A DNA stretch of 64,000 bases from Rhodophyticola sp017644125 (GCF_042140125.1 NZ_CP159473.1), one strand, 5' to 3'; shown: positions 8,246 to 17,244, counted from the first letter of the stretch. The notes: generated by a model from the letters alone, not told the origin. Numbers and translations: made by a program.

Positions 8246-9270
8246 CAGTGGGGCGCCCCCTTGTGATCGCGCCATGTGCGCCGCAGCAGCGGGATCAGCA
8301 GAATGACGATCCCGACCATCGTCAACATGGCCGATGCCGAGGCCCGGCTATAGGCCCGGTTGCCCGCATCGTCGGGTTGCAGGAAATCATAGGTCAGCCA
8401 TTGCAGGCTGATCACATGGGCCTGACTGGAAAAGCCCACGATCTCTTCGAACACGCGGTAGCTGTCCATCAGGTGGATAAGTGCGACGAATACGATCAGC
8501 GGCATGAGATGGGGGATGATCACATAACGCAGACGATCCCATCTTGAGGCCCCGTCGATGATAGCGCTTTCCAGCGTGTCCTGATTCACCGTCTGCAGGC
8601 CCGCATAGAAGATAACGAAGGCGAAGGGCGCCACGTGCCAGACCCGGTAGAAGAGCATCATCAGCTCGATCGTCCAGGCCTGGGCGAACAGGGCGAGATC
8701 GCGGTCCAGCCACATCTCGAGCGCCGATGTCAGGATACCGTCGCCTATGAAAAGCCAGCGGATCGAAAGCGCGCCGATCACCGGCGTGATGATGAAGGGC
8801 AGAAGCGAGACGAAGATAACGGGCCCCCTGATCGACCGGGCGGCGTTGTTCACCGCAAGCGCGATGGCCAGGCCAAAGCCGAGGACAAGCGGCAACGTGA
8901 CCAGCGTGAACATCAGCGTGAACCGCAAAGCCGCCCAGAAATCGATCTGCATCAGGGCGTTGTAGTCAAGATCCCTGATCGCATCCCAGGCGCGTCCGGG
9001 CTCCAGAACACGGATATAGGATGTCAGACCGACCCATTCGGTGGTGGTGGTGATGTTGCCGTTTTCGTCGAGGATCGGGCGGGTCACGAGTTCGGTCGTG
9101 CAGGTCTGCGTCAGAAAGCCGGGGGTGCAGGTTTCAACCTCCACCTGTTCCACCACGGGCTGCGTGATCTGGAAGCTGCCCAGAAACACGCCGACCAGCG
9201 GAGCGGCGATAAACAGCAGCATCAGGAAGACCGACGGCCCGACAAAGCCTGCAAATGTCCTAAATCGCAA
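8245..9270 (-). CDS. ABC sugar-type importer permease (MalF-like)
   Basis: 341-aa inner-membrane permease. The first helix (FVGPSVFLMLLFIAAPLVGVF) is followed by a periplasmic insert of about 60 residues with two cysteines (CTPGF, CTTEL), then the transport core and the EAA loop (ESAIIDGASRWDRLRYVIIPHL). Translation probably begins at the TTG at 9270, with a G-rich ribosome site upstream; the next in-frame ATG lies within the first membrane helix. It overlaps the second permease by one base and follows the binding-protein gene by 74 bases, so the three form one leftward operon. The substrate is unknown; polyols and glycosides are common for this subfamily. Confidence 0.88.
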   Translation of the reverse strand: MRFRTFAGFVGPSVFLMLLFIAAPLVGVFLGSFQITQPVVEQVEVETCTPGFLTQTCTTELVTRPILDENGNITTTTEWVGLTSYIRVLEPGRAWDAIRDLDYNALMQIDFWAALRFTLMFTLVTLPLVLGFGLAIALAVNNAARSIRGPVIFVSLLPFIITPVIGALSIRWLFIGDGILTSALEMWLDRDLALFAQAWTIELMMLFYRVWHVAPFAFVIFYAGLQTVNQDTLESAIIDGASRWDRLRYVIIPHLMPLIVFVALIHLMDSYRVFEEIVGFSSQAHVISLQWLTYDFLQPDDAGNRAYSRASASAMLTMVGIVILLIPLLRRTWRDHKGAPH

Positions 9271-9344
9271 AGATCCGCCCCCCTTCTGAGAGACATTGAC
9301 GGCGGCACCGGGCTATATTGCCGGCCCCCCGCCTTCGGCATGTG

Positions 9345-10565
9345 CTAGTCCAGCAGCCCGGCTTCCTGAGCGGCGGTGATATAGGCCGCCTCCGCCGCGG
9401 CGAGCGCTTCCTCGGCCGTGACGTCGCCGGTGAAATAGGCGGGCAGTTCGTTGCCAAGCGCCGTATGCATCAGCCCCATCTGGGAGGTCGACGGATAGGA
9501 CAGCGGCGCGGGTTCGGCCGTGGCTGTCGCAATCGCTCCCTCGGCAAGCGGTGTCGGCTGATAGCCCGGAACCAGCCATATGGCGTCGTCGTTATTGGCC
9601 CTCACCATCTCCTCGTCGAGCCCCTCCATCGCGACGCGAAAGGCGTTTTCGGCCTCTTCGTCGCTGATATTGGCGGCGATCACGATCCCGTCCCACCACA
9701 ATGTGGTGGCGGGTGCGCCGCCGGGCATCGCCGTTGGCGCGGCTGCGGTGGCGACCAGACCGACGACCTGGCTTTCCTCCTCGATATTCATGGCGGCGGC
9801 ACGGCTGGCCCAGAGATTTGCCATGGCGATCCGGCCCTGCTGGAACTGCTGCTGGACATAGGTGCTGTCGGAGACGAGGTATTCCGGATCCATGTATTCC
9901 GTCATCCGCATCATCATCTCCAGCGCCCGCACCCCGGCCTCGGTGTTGACATTGGGGGTGCTGTCATCGTTCACGAACGTGCCTCCGAACCCGAGGAACA
10001 TGTTGTTGAAATCCTGCGCGATGTTCCAGCCGGCCCGCATCGTCGCGCCAAGCGGATAGTCGACGACGCCGGCCTCCCGGATCACTTCGGCGGCGGCCAG
10101 AACCTCCTCCCATGTCGCGGGAACGGGGATCCCGAGATCTTCGAGAATGTCGGCGCGATACATCAGATGCTGGGTATTCACCATCATCGCGACGGCAAGG
10201 ATTTCGCCGTTTATACGGATCAGCTGATTGGGGCTCAGATGCTGGCCGTATTCCGCGACCAGATCGTCAAGCGGTCGGATCGTGCCTTCGTTCATCAAGG
10301 GCGTGATCGTGCCGTTCGACACACCGCCGACATGGTAGAGCGACGGGTTCGCGGCAAAGGCGGACGGTTGTTTGGTTCGGAATTCCTGATCAAGCTCGGC
10401 GCTGACATTGCCACATTCCGCCATCGCTTCGGTGACCGCATTCCAGGCTTCGAAGGCGGCGCTGAGAATGCGCACTTCGGTTTCGTTCTCAAAGGCGCAA
10501 TCGGCCGTTGCGGTGCCAGCTATCAGGCTGAGTGCCCCGGCCAGCGCAAGTCTCCTGATCATCAT
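9345..10565 (-). CDS. ABC importer periplasmic substrate-binding protein
   Basis: 406-aa extracellular solute-binding protein (family 1, MalE-like). It has a Sec signal peptide (MMIRRLALAGALSLIAG, cut probably after TATA) and a body with YHVGGVSNGTITPLMNEGTIRPLDDL, the pattern of sugar-binding proteins. The tandem ATG at 10565/10562 is preceded by GGGAGAGA, fixing the start. First gene of the leftward importer operon; an inverted-repeat operator candidate lies about 120-165 bases upstream. It delivers an unidentified sugar or polyol to the two permeases that follow. Confidence 0.88.
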   Translation of the reverse strand: MMIRRLALAGALSLIAGTATADCAFENETEVRILSAAFEAWNAVTEAMAECGNVSAELDQEFRTKQPSAFAANPSLYHVGGVSNGTITPLMNEGTIRPLDDLVAEYGQHLSPNQLIRINGEILAVAMMVNTQHLMYRADILEDLGIPVPATWEEVLAAAEVIREAGVVDYPLGATMRAGWNIAQDFNNMFLGFGGTFVNDDSTPNVNTEAGVRALEMMMRMTEYMDPEYLVSDSTYVQQQFQQGRIAMANLWASRAAAMNIEEESQVVGLVATAAAPTAMPGGAPATTLWWDGIVIAANISDEEAENAFRVAMEGLDEEMVRANNDDAIWLVPGYQPTPLAEGAIATATAEPAPLSYPSTSQMGLMHTALGNELPAYFTGDVTAEEALAAAEAAYITAAQEAGLLD

Positions 10566-10685
10566 CAGATCTCTCCCGGTTGGTTTTCTCAAGTCCCCGC
10601 GCCTTGCAGAGATATCCTCCCATCTGCTTTGGCATCGGCGTTTCGCACTTGCAGGCCAGCGTCTTTCCGTTTGCATAGGTTTGCA

Positions 10686-10729
10686 AGAAAACGCTAGTTT
10701 CCCCCGCGGCAATTTGGCAAGCGTTTTCT
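10686..10729. promoter_or_regulatory. Inverted-repeat operator candidate between ABC importer and SnoaL-like gene
   Basis: AGAAAACGCT at 10686-10695 and its exact reverse complement AGCGTTTTCT at 10720-10729, separated by 24 bases, lie in the divergent gap. Both arms sit in similar surroundings (CA before, AG or CA after). The AAAACGCT core resembles LacI-family half-sites. It probably controls both directions; the regulator is not encoded next to it. Confidence 0.5.
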
Positions 10730-10754
10730 CATGGATTTGCCGGAGGCGCCCAAA

Positions 10755-11759
10755 ATGACCGATCCCAGATCAGAGATCCACGATTTTCTTGGCGGCCTGT
10801 TGCGATGCCGCGAGCCGGATCTCGAAGGCTACGCCGCCACCCGTCTGGCGGAGGACGCGGTTTTCCACATAAGTGCGCCGGTCGAACGGTTGCAGGGCCG
10901 TCGCGCCATTCTGTCGGGTTTCATGCGTCCCTTGCGCGCGGCATTGACCCATTTGAACAGACGGGACGGGCTGTTTTTCGGCGGGCGCAACACGCGCGCA
11001 AATGGGGGAGACTGGATCGCCAGCCTGACCCATTATGTGGGCCGTTTTTCCGCGCCGCTTTTCGGCATTCTGCCGGGCGACCGGTTGGTATTCCTGCGCG
11101 CCGGTGAGTTTTACCGGATCGAGGAAGGGCGGATCGTCGAGGCGCGGATCATCCTCGACCTGCTGGACCTGATGCGACAGACCGGGCGCTTCCCGCTGCC
11201 GTTTTCCTACGGGACGGAGATGACGTTTCCGGGCCCTGCGACCCACGACGGTGTGATCCCGCCGGACCGGGAGACCGGCGCCCGCAGCCTGGCCATCGTG
11301 GAGACGATGCTCGGCGCCCTGCATGATTATGACCCGACCACATTCGGGTCGCAGTCGCAGATCGGCAGCGACGGGTTATGGGATGATGACCTGATGTGGT
11401 ACGGGCCGGGCGGCATCGGCTCCACGACCGGGTGGGACGGCTTCGTGGACCATCACCGCGCGTCTTTTCTGGGGGCTTTTCCCGACCGGAAGGGCGGCAA
11501 TCACTACTGCCGGATCGGTGACGGGAGCTATGCAGCCGTCTCGGGCTGGCCGTCGATGACGATGACCCATCTGGGCCCCTATCTGGGCGTGGCACCGACC
11601 GTGCGCGCAATGACCCTGCGAGTGATGGATTTCTATCGCTGCACCGACCGGAAGATCGCCGAAAACTGGGTCCTTCTGGACTATATCGACCTTCTCAACC
11701 AGATGGGACGCGATCCGATCTCGGACTCAAACAGACTTGGCGAGCTTCCCGGCGAGTGA
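10755..11759 (+). CDS. Double SnoaL-like (NTF2-fold) protein
   Basis: 334-aa protein made of two SnoaL/NTF2-like halves, about 1-150 and 180-320. Each half has the pattern of a lead helix, a tryptophan- or glycine-rich core (HYVGRFSAPLFG; YGPGGIGSTTGWDGFVDHHRASFLGAFPD) and a closing strand ending in a D-x-LDLL or DYIDLL motif (ILDLLDLMRQTGR; LLDYIDLLNQMGRDP), which shows internal duplication. Such domains bind or isomerise small hydrophobic or sugar-like molecules; no catalytic set can be assigned. I start at 10755 because GGAGG sits 8 bases before it; an ATG at 10731 would lack this. Divergent from the ABC importer and probably co-regulated through the operator at 10686-10729. Confidence 0.75.
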   Translation: MTDPRSEIHDFLGGLLRCREPDLEGYAATRLAEDAVFHISAPVERLQGRRAILSGFMRPLRAALTHLNRRDGLFFGGRNTRANGGDWIASLTHYVGRFSAPLFGILPGDRLVFLRAGEFYRIEEGRIVEARIILDLLDLMRQTGRFPLPFSYGTEMTFPGPATHDGVIPPDRETGARSLAIVETMLGALHDYDPTTFGSQSQIGSDGLWDDDLMWYGPGGIGSTTGWDGFVDHHRASFLGAFPDRKGGNHYCRIGDGSYAAVSGWPSMTMTHLGPYLGVAPTVRAMTLRVMDFYRCTDRKIAENWVLLDYIDLLNQMGRDPISDSNRLGELPGE

Positions 11760-12342
11760 GCCGGCCCCGGAGACCATCGGGCTCGTGCCGCAGTGTGCGG
11801 AGGCCGCCAAAGCCTCATGACACTTCGCCGCACCGCCTGTCCGCATTGCGAAGTGGCCGCCCCGAAGGCTGAGTGCTGTCGAAAACCCTGAAAGGGGAAG
11901 CCCTTGATCCAACATCACAATTTCGGCATTAGTCAAGTAATTTACAATGCCTGGGCCGAAGTATGAAAATCTGTTACAGAAAAATCTTTTCCCGTCAGTA
12001 ACATGTTCTGAATTTGCCGGATTCCTGTAATGTCCGAGCACCGGTTCCGCAGCGTAATGATCAAGTCCTTAGGTGGTTCGGAGCCGGGCGGAAATACCCG
12101 ATCTGAGATGAGTAGGGCGGGGACGAACAGCCCCGAAAACATCGCCAGAACGGATTCCGTGATACGGTTGGGGAGGCTAACCATTTCATTCGGCCCGGCA
12201 TGCCCGGGCTCCGGCCAAGGGGGGCGCCTCGCTGCGCTGATCCGGCCGGGATTGCGCCACGCGTGGGGCCCGCCCGGACCCCGAAGGCTCAGCGCGTTGT
12301 GCCGATGGGAACCGAGCCGAGACTCGTTAAGGGAGAGAGACC
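11760..12342. other. Gene-less 583-bp interval upstream of acs
   Basis: No convincing coding sequence. Visible are an 8-bp inverted repeat CACTTCGC/GCGAAGTG (11821-11828 and 11848-11855), an AT-rich island at about 11920-12010 that is the best place for promoters, a GC-rich hairpin GCCCGG-CATGC-CCGGGC at about 12192-12208, and GGGAGAGA before the acs start. It probably holds the acs promoter and a long leader. Confidence 0.5.
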
Positions 12343-14277
12343 TTGCCCAAAGATACGCCCGATTTGCTGCCCGACGCCCATATCGATGCGGCCCGCTATG
12401 AGGAGATGTACGCCGCCTCCGTCAACGACCCCGAAGGGTTCTGGGGCGAGCATGGCAAGCGGATCGACTGGATCAAGCCCTATACCAAGGTCAAGGATAC
12501 CTCCTTCGCCCATGACGACGTGCATGTGAAATGGTTCGAGGATGGCACGCTGAACGTGTCGGCCAACTGCATCGACCGGCATCTGGACAGCAGGGGCGAC
12601 AAGACCGCGATCATCTTCGAGCCCGACGATCCGAATGACGAAGCCAGACACATCACCTACAAACAGCTCGCCAGGGAGGTCGGCACATTCGCCAATGTGC
12701 TGAAGGAATGCGGCGTGCGGAAGGGCGACCGCGTGGTGCTCTATCTGCCGATGATCCCCGAGGCCGCCTATGCGATGCTGGCCTGCGCCCGGATCGGGGC
12801 GATCCATTCCATCGTGTTCGCGGGGTTCTCGCCGGATGCGCTTGCCGCCCGGGTCAACGGGTCCGGCGCCAAGCTGGTGATCACCGCGGACGGCGCGCCG
12901 CGCGGCGGGCGCGTGACCGAGCTCAAGGACAACGTCAACAAGGCGCTGTTGCACAATGTGCTGGGCACAAGATGTCTCGTGGTCAAACGCACCGGCGATC
13001 AGGTTGCCTGGGTCGGCGGGCGCGACATCTGGTATGACGATCTTGCCGAGCGGGTCAGCAGCGACTGCCCGCCCGAAGAGATGAACGCCGAGGATCCGCT
13101 TTTCATCCTCTACACCTCTGGCTCCACCGGACAGCCGAAGGGTGTGGTGCACACCACCGGCGGCTACCTCGTCTATGCCTCCATGACCCACGAATACACG
13201 TTCGACTACAAGGACGGCGATGTCTTCTGGTGCACGGCCGATGTGGGCTGGGTGACCGGGCACAGCTATATCGTCTACGGCCCGCTGGCCAATGGCGCCA
13301 CGACCCTGATGTTCGAGGGCGTGCCGACCTACCCCGATGCGGGCCGTTTCTGGCAGGTGTGCGAAAAGCACAAGGTCAACCAGTTCTACACCGCCCCCAC
13401 CGCGATCCGCGCATTGATGGGCAAGGGCACCGGCTTTGTCGAGAAGTACGACCTGAGCAGCCTGAAACTGCTTGGCACCGTGGGCGAGCCGATCAACCCC
13501 GAGGCCTGGAACTGGTACAACGAGAATGTCGGCAAGGGCACCTGCCCCATCGTCGACACCTGGTGGCAGACCGAAACGGGCGGCCACATGATGACCCCCC
13601 TGCCCGGCGCCCATACCTTGAAACCGGGGGCCGCGCAGAAGCCGTTTTTCGGGGTGCAGCCCCTGGTGCTGGACCCGACCTCGGGCGAGGTCGTCGAAGG
13701 AAACGGGGTCGAAGGCGTTCTGGTGATCGCCGATAGCTGGCCGGGCCAGATGCGCACGGTCTATGGCGACCACGATCGTTTCGTGCAGACCTATTTCAGC
13801 GATTACAAGGGCTACTACTTCTCGGGCGATGGCTGTCGCCGGGATGCCGATGGCGATTACTGGATCACGGGCCGTGTCGACGACGTGATCAACGTGTCCG
13901 GCCACCGTATGGGCACCGCCGAGGTCGAAAGCGCGCTGGTCGCCCATGAGACCGTTTCGGAGGCCGCCGTCGTCGGCTATCCGCATCCGGTGAAGGGACA
14001 GGGCATCTATTGCTACGTGACCCTGATGAATGACGAAACGCCGTCGGACGAGTTGAAGAAAACGCTGTCGGACTGGGTGCGCCGCGAGATCGGCCCGATT
14101 GCGAAACCGGATGTCATTCAATGGGCGCCGGGGCTGCCCAAGACCCGCTCGGGCAAGATCATGCGCCGCATCCTGCGCAAGATTGCGGAGAACGATTTCG
14201 ACAGCCTTGGCGATACATCGACGCTGGCCGACCCGTCCGTGGTCGACGAGCTGATCGAAAACCGTGAGAAGAGCTGA
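12343..14277 (+). CDS. acs: Acetyl-CoA synthetase
   Basis: 644-aa AMP-forming acetate-CoA ligase; acetate + ATP + CoA gives acetyl-CoA + AMP + PPi in the cytoplasm. Full family length. Seen are the ATP loop YTSGSTGQPKGVVHTTGG, the adenylate motif VDTWWQTETGGHMM, the hinge region YYFSGDGCRRDADGDYWITGRVDDVINVSGHR, and the catalytic lysine in PKTRSGKIMRRILRKIA, the site also silenced by acetylation in this family. Translation starts at a TTG (12343) with GGGAGAGA just upstream; no ATG fits the family N-terminus. It is followed closely by adenylate kinase and an acetate-type symporter, forming an acetate assimilation module. Confidence 0.95.
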   Translation: MPKDTPDLLPDAHIDAARYEEMYAASVNDPEGFWGEHGKRIDWIKPYTKVKDTSFAHDDVHVKWFEDGTLNVSANCIDRHLDSRGDKTAIIFEPDDPNDEARHITYKQLAREVGTFANVLKECGVRKGDRVVLYLPMIPEAAYAMLACARIGAIHSIVFAGFSPDALAARVNGSGAKLVITADGAPRGGRVTELKDNVNKALLHNVLGTRCLVVKRTGDQVAWVGGRDIWYDDLAERVSSDCPPEEMNAEDPLFILYTSGSTGQPKGVVHTTGGYLVYASMTHEYTFDYKDGDVFWCTADVGWVTGHSYIVYGPLANGATTLMFEGVPTYPDAGRFWQVCEKHKVNQFYTAPTAIRALMGKGTGFVEKYDLSSLKLLGTVGEPINPEAWNWYNENVGKGTCPIVDTWWQTETGGHMMTPLPGAHTLKPGAAQKPFFGVQPLVLDPTSGEVVEGNGVEGVLVIADSWPGQMRTVYGDHDRFVQTYFSDYKGYYFSGDGCRRDADGDYWITGRVDDVINVSGHRMGTAEVESALVAHETVSEAAVVGYPHPVKGQGIYCYVTLMNDETPSDELKKTLSDWVRREIGPIAKPDVIQWAPGLPKTRSGKIMRRILRKIAENDFDSLGDTSTLADPSVVDELIENREKS

Positions 14278-14287
14278 GGGGGTGGAA

Positions 14288-14977
14288 ATGATGGCAGAGA
14301 CCACAACCCGCCCGGTAAACCTGATTTTGCTGGGGCCCCCGGGTGCCGGCAAGGGCACGCAGGCCCGAATGCTGGAGGAGGCATTCGGGTTGGTGCAACT
14401 GTCCACCGGCGATCTGCTGCGCGGGGCCGTGGCGTCCGGCACACCCGCCGGGCTTGCCGCGAAAACCGTGATGGATGCGGGCGAGCTTGTCTCCGACGAG
14501 ATCGTGCTGGCGGTGCTGAAAGAGCGGCTGGACGGCCCCGATCTGGCCAGGGGAACCATACTGGACGGCTTTCCCCGGACCGAGGCACAGGCCCGGGCCC
14601 TCGATACGCTTCTTGCTGCAAAAGGGCAGAAGATCGACGCGGCGATCAGCCTGAAGGTCGAGGACGAAGCGATGATCGCGCGTGTTGCGGGCCGCTATAC
14701 CTGCGCCGCCTGCGGCGAAGGATATCACGACGATTTCAAACAGCCCCGGGCAGAGGGCATGTGCGACAAATGCGGCGGCACGGAGATGAAACGCCGTGCC
14801 GATGACAATGCCGAAACGGTCCGCACCCGGCTGCAGGCCTATCACGCACAGACCGCACCGCTGATCGACTACTACAACGCACGCGGCACGCTGACGGAGG
14901 TGTCCGCCATGGGCGACATCACCGTCATTGCCGCTGATCTTGATGCCATCGTCGGCAAGCTGACGCAGGTGTCTTAA
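14288..14977 (+). CDS. adk: Adenylate kinase (zinc-LID type)
   Basis: 229-aa adenylate kinase; AMP + ATP gives 2 ADP. The P-loop is GPPGAGKGTQA (about residues 16-26); the AMP site and DGFPRT motif follow. The LID carries four cysteines (CAAC and CDKC) that should bind structural zinc. The ATG at 14288, first of a tandem pair, has GGTGG before it and lies 10 bases after the acs stop. It sits next to an enzyme that makes AMP, so it probably returns AMP to the ADP pool during acetate activation. In related bacteria another adk lies in the ribosomal protein operon; whether this is a second copy cannot be told here. Confidence 0.92.
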   Translation: MMAETTTRPVNLILLGPPGAGKGTQARMLEEAFGLVQLSTGDLLRGAVASGTPAGLAAKTVMDAGELVSDEIVLAVLKERLDGPDLARGTILDGFPRTEAQARALDTLLAAKGQKIDAAISLKVEDEAMIARVAGRYTCAACGEGYHDDFKQPRAEGMCDKCGGTEMKRRADDNAETVRTRLQAYHAQTAPLIDYYNARGTLTEVSAMGDITVIAADLDAIVGKLTQVS

Positions 14978-15079
14978 CCGGAATTCGCCGAGGCCCGGAC
15001 CCAACATCGGGTGGCGGCGAGTACAATGCCCGTCGGATCAAGGAGGGTCCGGCAGGCGATCACTCGAAGGGAGTAAGCA

Positions 15080-15340
15080 ATGGCAGAACAGCCAAATAAC
15101 AACGCGTACTGGGCCGCGAATATCCGTCTGGTCACCATCTGCTTGGTGATCTGGGCAATTGCGTCCTACGGATTCGCGATTCTGCTTCGCCCGATGCTTT
15201 CCGGCATCGCGGTGGGCGGCACGGACCTGGGCTTCTGGTTTGCCCAGCAGGGATCCATCCTCGTCTTCCTCGTCCTGATCTTCTTCTATGCATGGCGCAT
15301 GAACAAGATCGACAAGGAACATGGCGTGGACGAAGAGTAA
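15080..15340 (+). CDS. DUF4212 small subunit of sodium/solute symporter
   Basis: 86-aa membrane protein with two helices (VTICLVIWAIASYGFAILL and FWFAQQGSILVFLVLIFFYAW), matching the DUF4212 family that always precedes a large sodium/solute symporter. A ribosome site (GGGAG) precedes the ATG at 15080. It ends 15 bases before the symporter start, so the two are co-translated and probably form one carrier. The charged tail MNKIDKEHGVDEE is typical. Confidence 0.9.
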   Translation: MAEQPNNNAYWAANIRLVTICLVIWAIASYGFAILLRPMLSGIAVGGTDLGFWFAQQGSILVFLVLIFFYAWRMNKIDKEHGVDEE

Positions 15341-15355
15341 GGGACGGACCAGACC

Positions 15356-17137
15356 ATGGATCAGACAACACTCAATATCATCGTTGTGGGGCTGTCGTTC
15401 GCGCTCTACTTCGGGATCGCGATCTGGGCCCGAGCGGGCTCCACGTCGGAATTCTATGCCGCCGGACGGGGTGTGAACCCGGTCGTCAACGGCATGGCCA
15501 CCGCGGCCGACTGGATGTCGGCGGCTTCCTTCATCTCTATGGCGGGCCTCATCGCCTTTGTCGGCTACCAGAACTCCACCTTCCTGATGGGCTGGACCGG
15601 CGGCTACGTGCTGATGGCGATGCTCCTTGCACCCTACCTCCGCAAGTTCGGCAAGTTCACCGTCCCGGAGTTCATCGGCGACCGCTACTACTCGAACACG
15701 GCGCGCGTCGTGGCCGTTGTCGCGTTGATCATCATCTCGGTGACCTACGTGATCGGGCAGATGACCGGCGCGGGCGTGGCCTTCTCGCGCTTCCTTGAAG
15801 TCAGCTCGACCAACGGTCTGCTGATCGCTTCGGCCGTCGTCTTCGTCTACGCCGTTCTCGGCGGGATGAAGGGCATCACCTACACCCAGGTGGCGCAGTA
15901 TTGCGTTCTGATCATCGCCTATACGATCCCGGCGATCTTCATCTCGCTGCAGCTGACGGGTAATCCGATCCCGGGCCTCGGCCTGTTCTCGGATATGTCC
16001 GCGGGCAATACGGGCCAGGGCACGCCGCTTCTGGTCACGCTGGACGGCCTTCTGACCGACCTCGGCTTCAGCGCCTACACCACGGGCTCCTCGCCCTGGC
16101 TGATGGCCCTCTTCACCCTGTCGCTGATGATCGGTACCGCGGGTCTGCCGCATGTGATCATCCGCTTCTTCACGGTGCCGAAGGTGGCCGACGCACGCTG
16201 GTCCGCCGGCTGGGCGCTGGTGTTCATCGCGCTGCTGTACCTGACGGCTCCGGCCGTGGGCGCGATGGCACGTCTGAACATCACGACCACCATGTGGCCA
16301 GAAGGTGTGCAAGGCGAAGCCGTGGCGGTCGAGGACCTGCCGAACTGGTTCGAAACGTGGCAGGTCACCGGCCTGCTCGGCGTCGAGGACAAGAACGGTG
16401 ACGGCCGCATCCAGTACTACAACGACAGTTCCGAAGAGATGCAGGCACTGGCGGCTGAACGTGGCTGGGAAGGCAACGAGCTCGTCACCTTCAACCGTGA
16501 CATCCTCGTGCTCGCCAACCCGGAGATCGCGCAGCTTCCGGGCTGGGTTATCGCGCTGATCGCCGCCGGCGGCATCGCGGCGGCCCTCTCGACGGCGGCG
16601 GGTCTGCTACTGGCCATCTCCTCGGCCATCAGCCACGACCTCATCAAGTCGGTGATCAACCCGGGTATCTCTGAGAAAGGCGAACTTGTGGCCGCCCGAA
16701 TCTCGATGGCCGGTGCGATCGTACTGGCGACATGGCTCGGGCTCAATCCACCGGGCTTCGCGGCGCAGACCGTGGCTCTGGCCTTCGGTCTGGCGGCGGC
16801 ATCGCTCTTCCCGACGCTGATGATGGGGATTTTCTCCAAGCGGATGAACTCCGCCGGGGCGACAGCAGGGATGCTGGCCGGTCTGATCCTGACCTGCCTG
16901 TATCTGTTCACCTATCTGGGCTGGTTCTTCATCCCCGGTACGAACATGCTGGAAAACACCGCATCGAACTACCTGTTCGGCATCCCGCCGACCCATTTCG
17001 GGCCGATCGGTGCAGTGGCGAACTTCCTGGTTGCCTATCTGGTGAGCCGTGTCACGGCAGAACCGCCGCAGCACATCCAGGAACTGGTGGAATCTGTCCG
17101 TATCCCCCGCGGGGCGGGTGCGGCGACAGACCACTAG
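15356..17137 (+). CDS. Sodium/solute symporter, acetate/short monocarboxylate type
   Basis: 593-aa membrane carrier of the SSS family with about 13 helices. Family marks are the early motif WARAGSTSEFYAAGRGVNPVVNGMATAADWMSAASF and the later GTAGLPHVIIRFFTVP. An insert of about 80 polar residues (about 310-395, with a DKNGDGRI run resembling a calcium-loop) lies between helices, as in the subgroup paired with DUF4212. Position after acs and adk supports acetate or similar small acid as substrate. A strong terminator follows, but genes beyond it are in the same direction. Confidence 0.9.
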   Translation: MDQTTLNIIVVGLSFALYFGIAIWARAGSTSEFYAAGRGVNPVVNGMATAADWMSAASFISMAGLIAFVGYQNSTFLMGWTGGYVLMAMLLAPYLRKFGKFTVPEFIGDRYYSNTARVVAVVALIIISVTYVIGQMTGAGVAFSRFLEVSSTNGLLIASAVVFVYAVLGGMKGITYTQVAQYCVLIIAYTIPAIFISLQLTGNPIPGLGLFSDMSAGNTGQGTPLLVTLDGLLTDLGFSAYTTGSSPWLMALFTLSLMIGTAGLPHVIIRFFTVPKVADARWSAGWALVFIALLYLTAPAVGAMARLNITTTMWPEGVQGEAVAVEDLPNWFETWQVTGLLGVEDKNGDGRIQYYNDSSEEMQALAAERGWEGNELVTFNRDILVLANPEIAQLPGWVIALIAAGGIAAALSTAAGLLLAISSAISHDLIKSVINPGISEKGELVAARISMAGAIVLATWLGLNPPGFAAQTVALAFGLAAASLFPTLMMGIFSKRMNSAGATAGMLAGLILTCLYLFTYLGWFFIPGTNMLENTASNYLFGIPPTHFGPIGAVANFLVAYLVSRVTAEPPQHIQELVESVRIPRGAGAATDH

Positions 17138-17187
17138 GGGATTGCGCCTTTCCAGGGCCTGCGTCACCGTGGGCCCTGCTACATCAT

Positions 17188-17222
17188 GGGCGCATCCCGC
17201 CTGATCGGGATGCGCCCTTTCC
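17188..17222 (+). terminator. Rho-independent terminator after the symporter
   Basis: GGGCGCATCCCG (17188-17199), six-base loop, then the perfect complement CGGGATGCGCCC (17206-17217) and a short T-run. It ends the acs-symporter transcript, 50 bases after the stop, and lies 22 bases before the next gene, so it may attenuate rather than fully separate that gene. Confidence 0.8.
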
Positions 17223-17244
17223 AGTTCAGCGGGCGTTTGGACAC

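Noticed and set aside
11942..12184. 80-codon minus-strand frame in the acs upstream gap
   Set aside because: No ribosome site, no recognisable protein and no partner genes; treated as non-coding.
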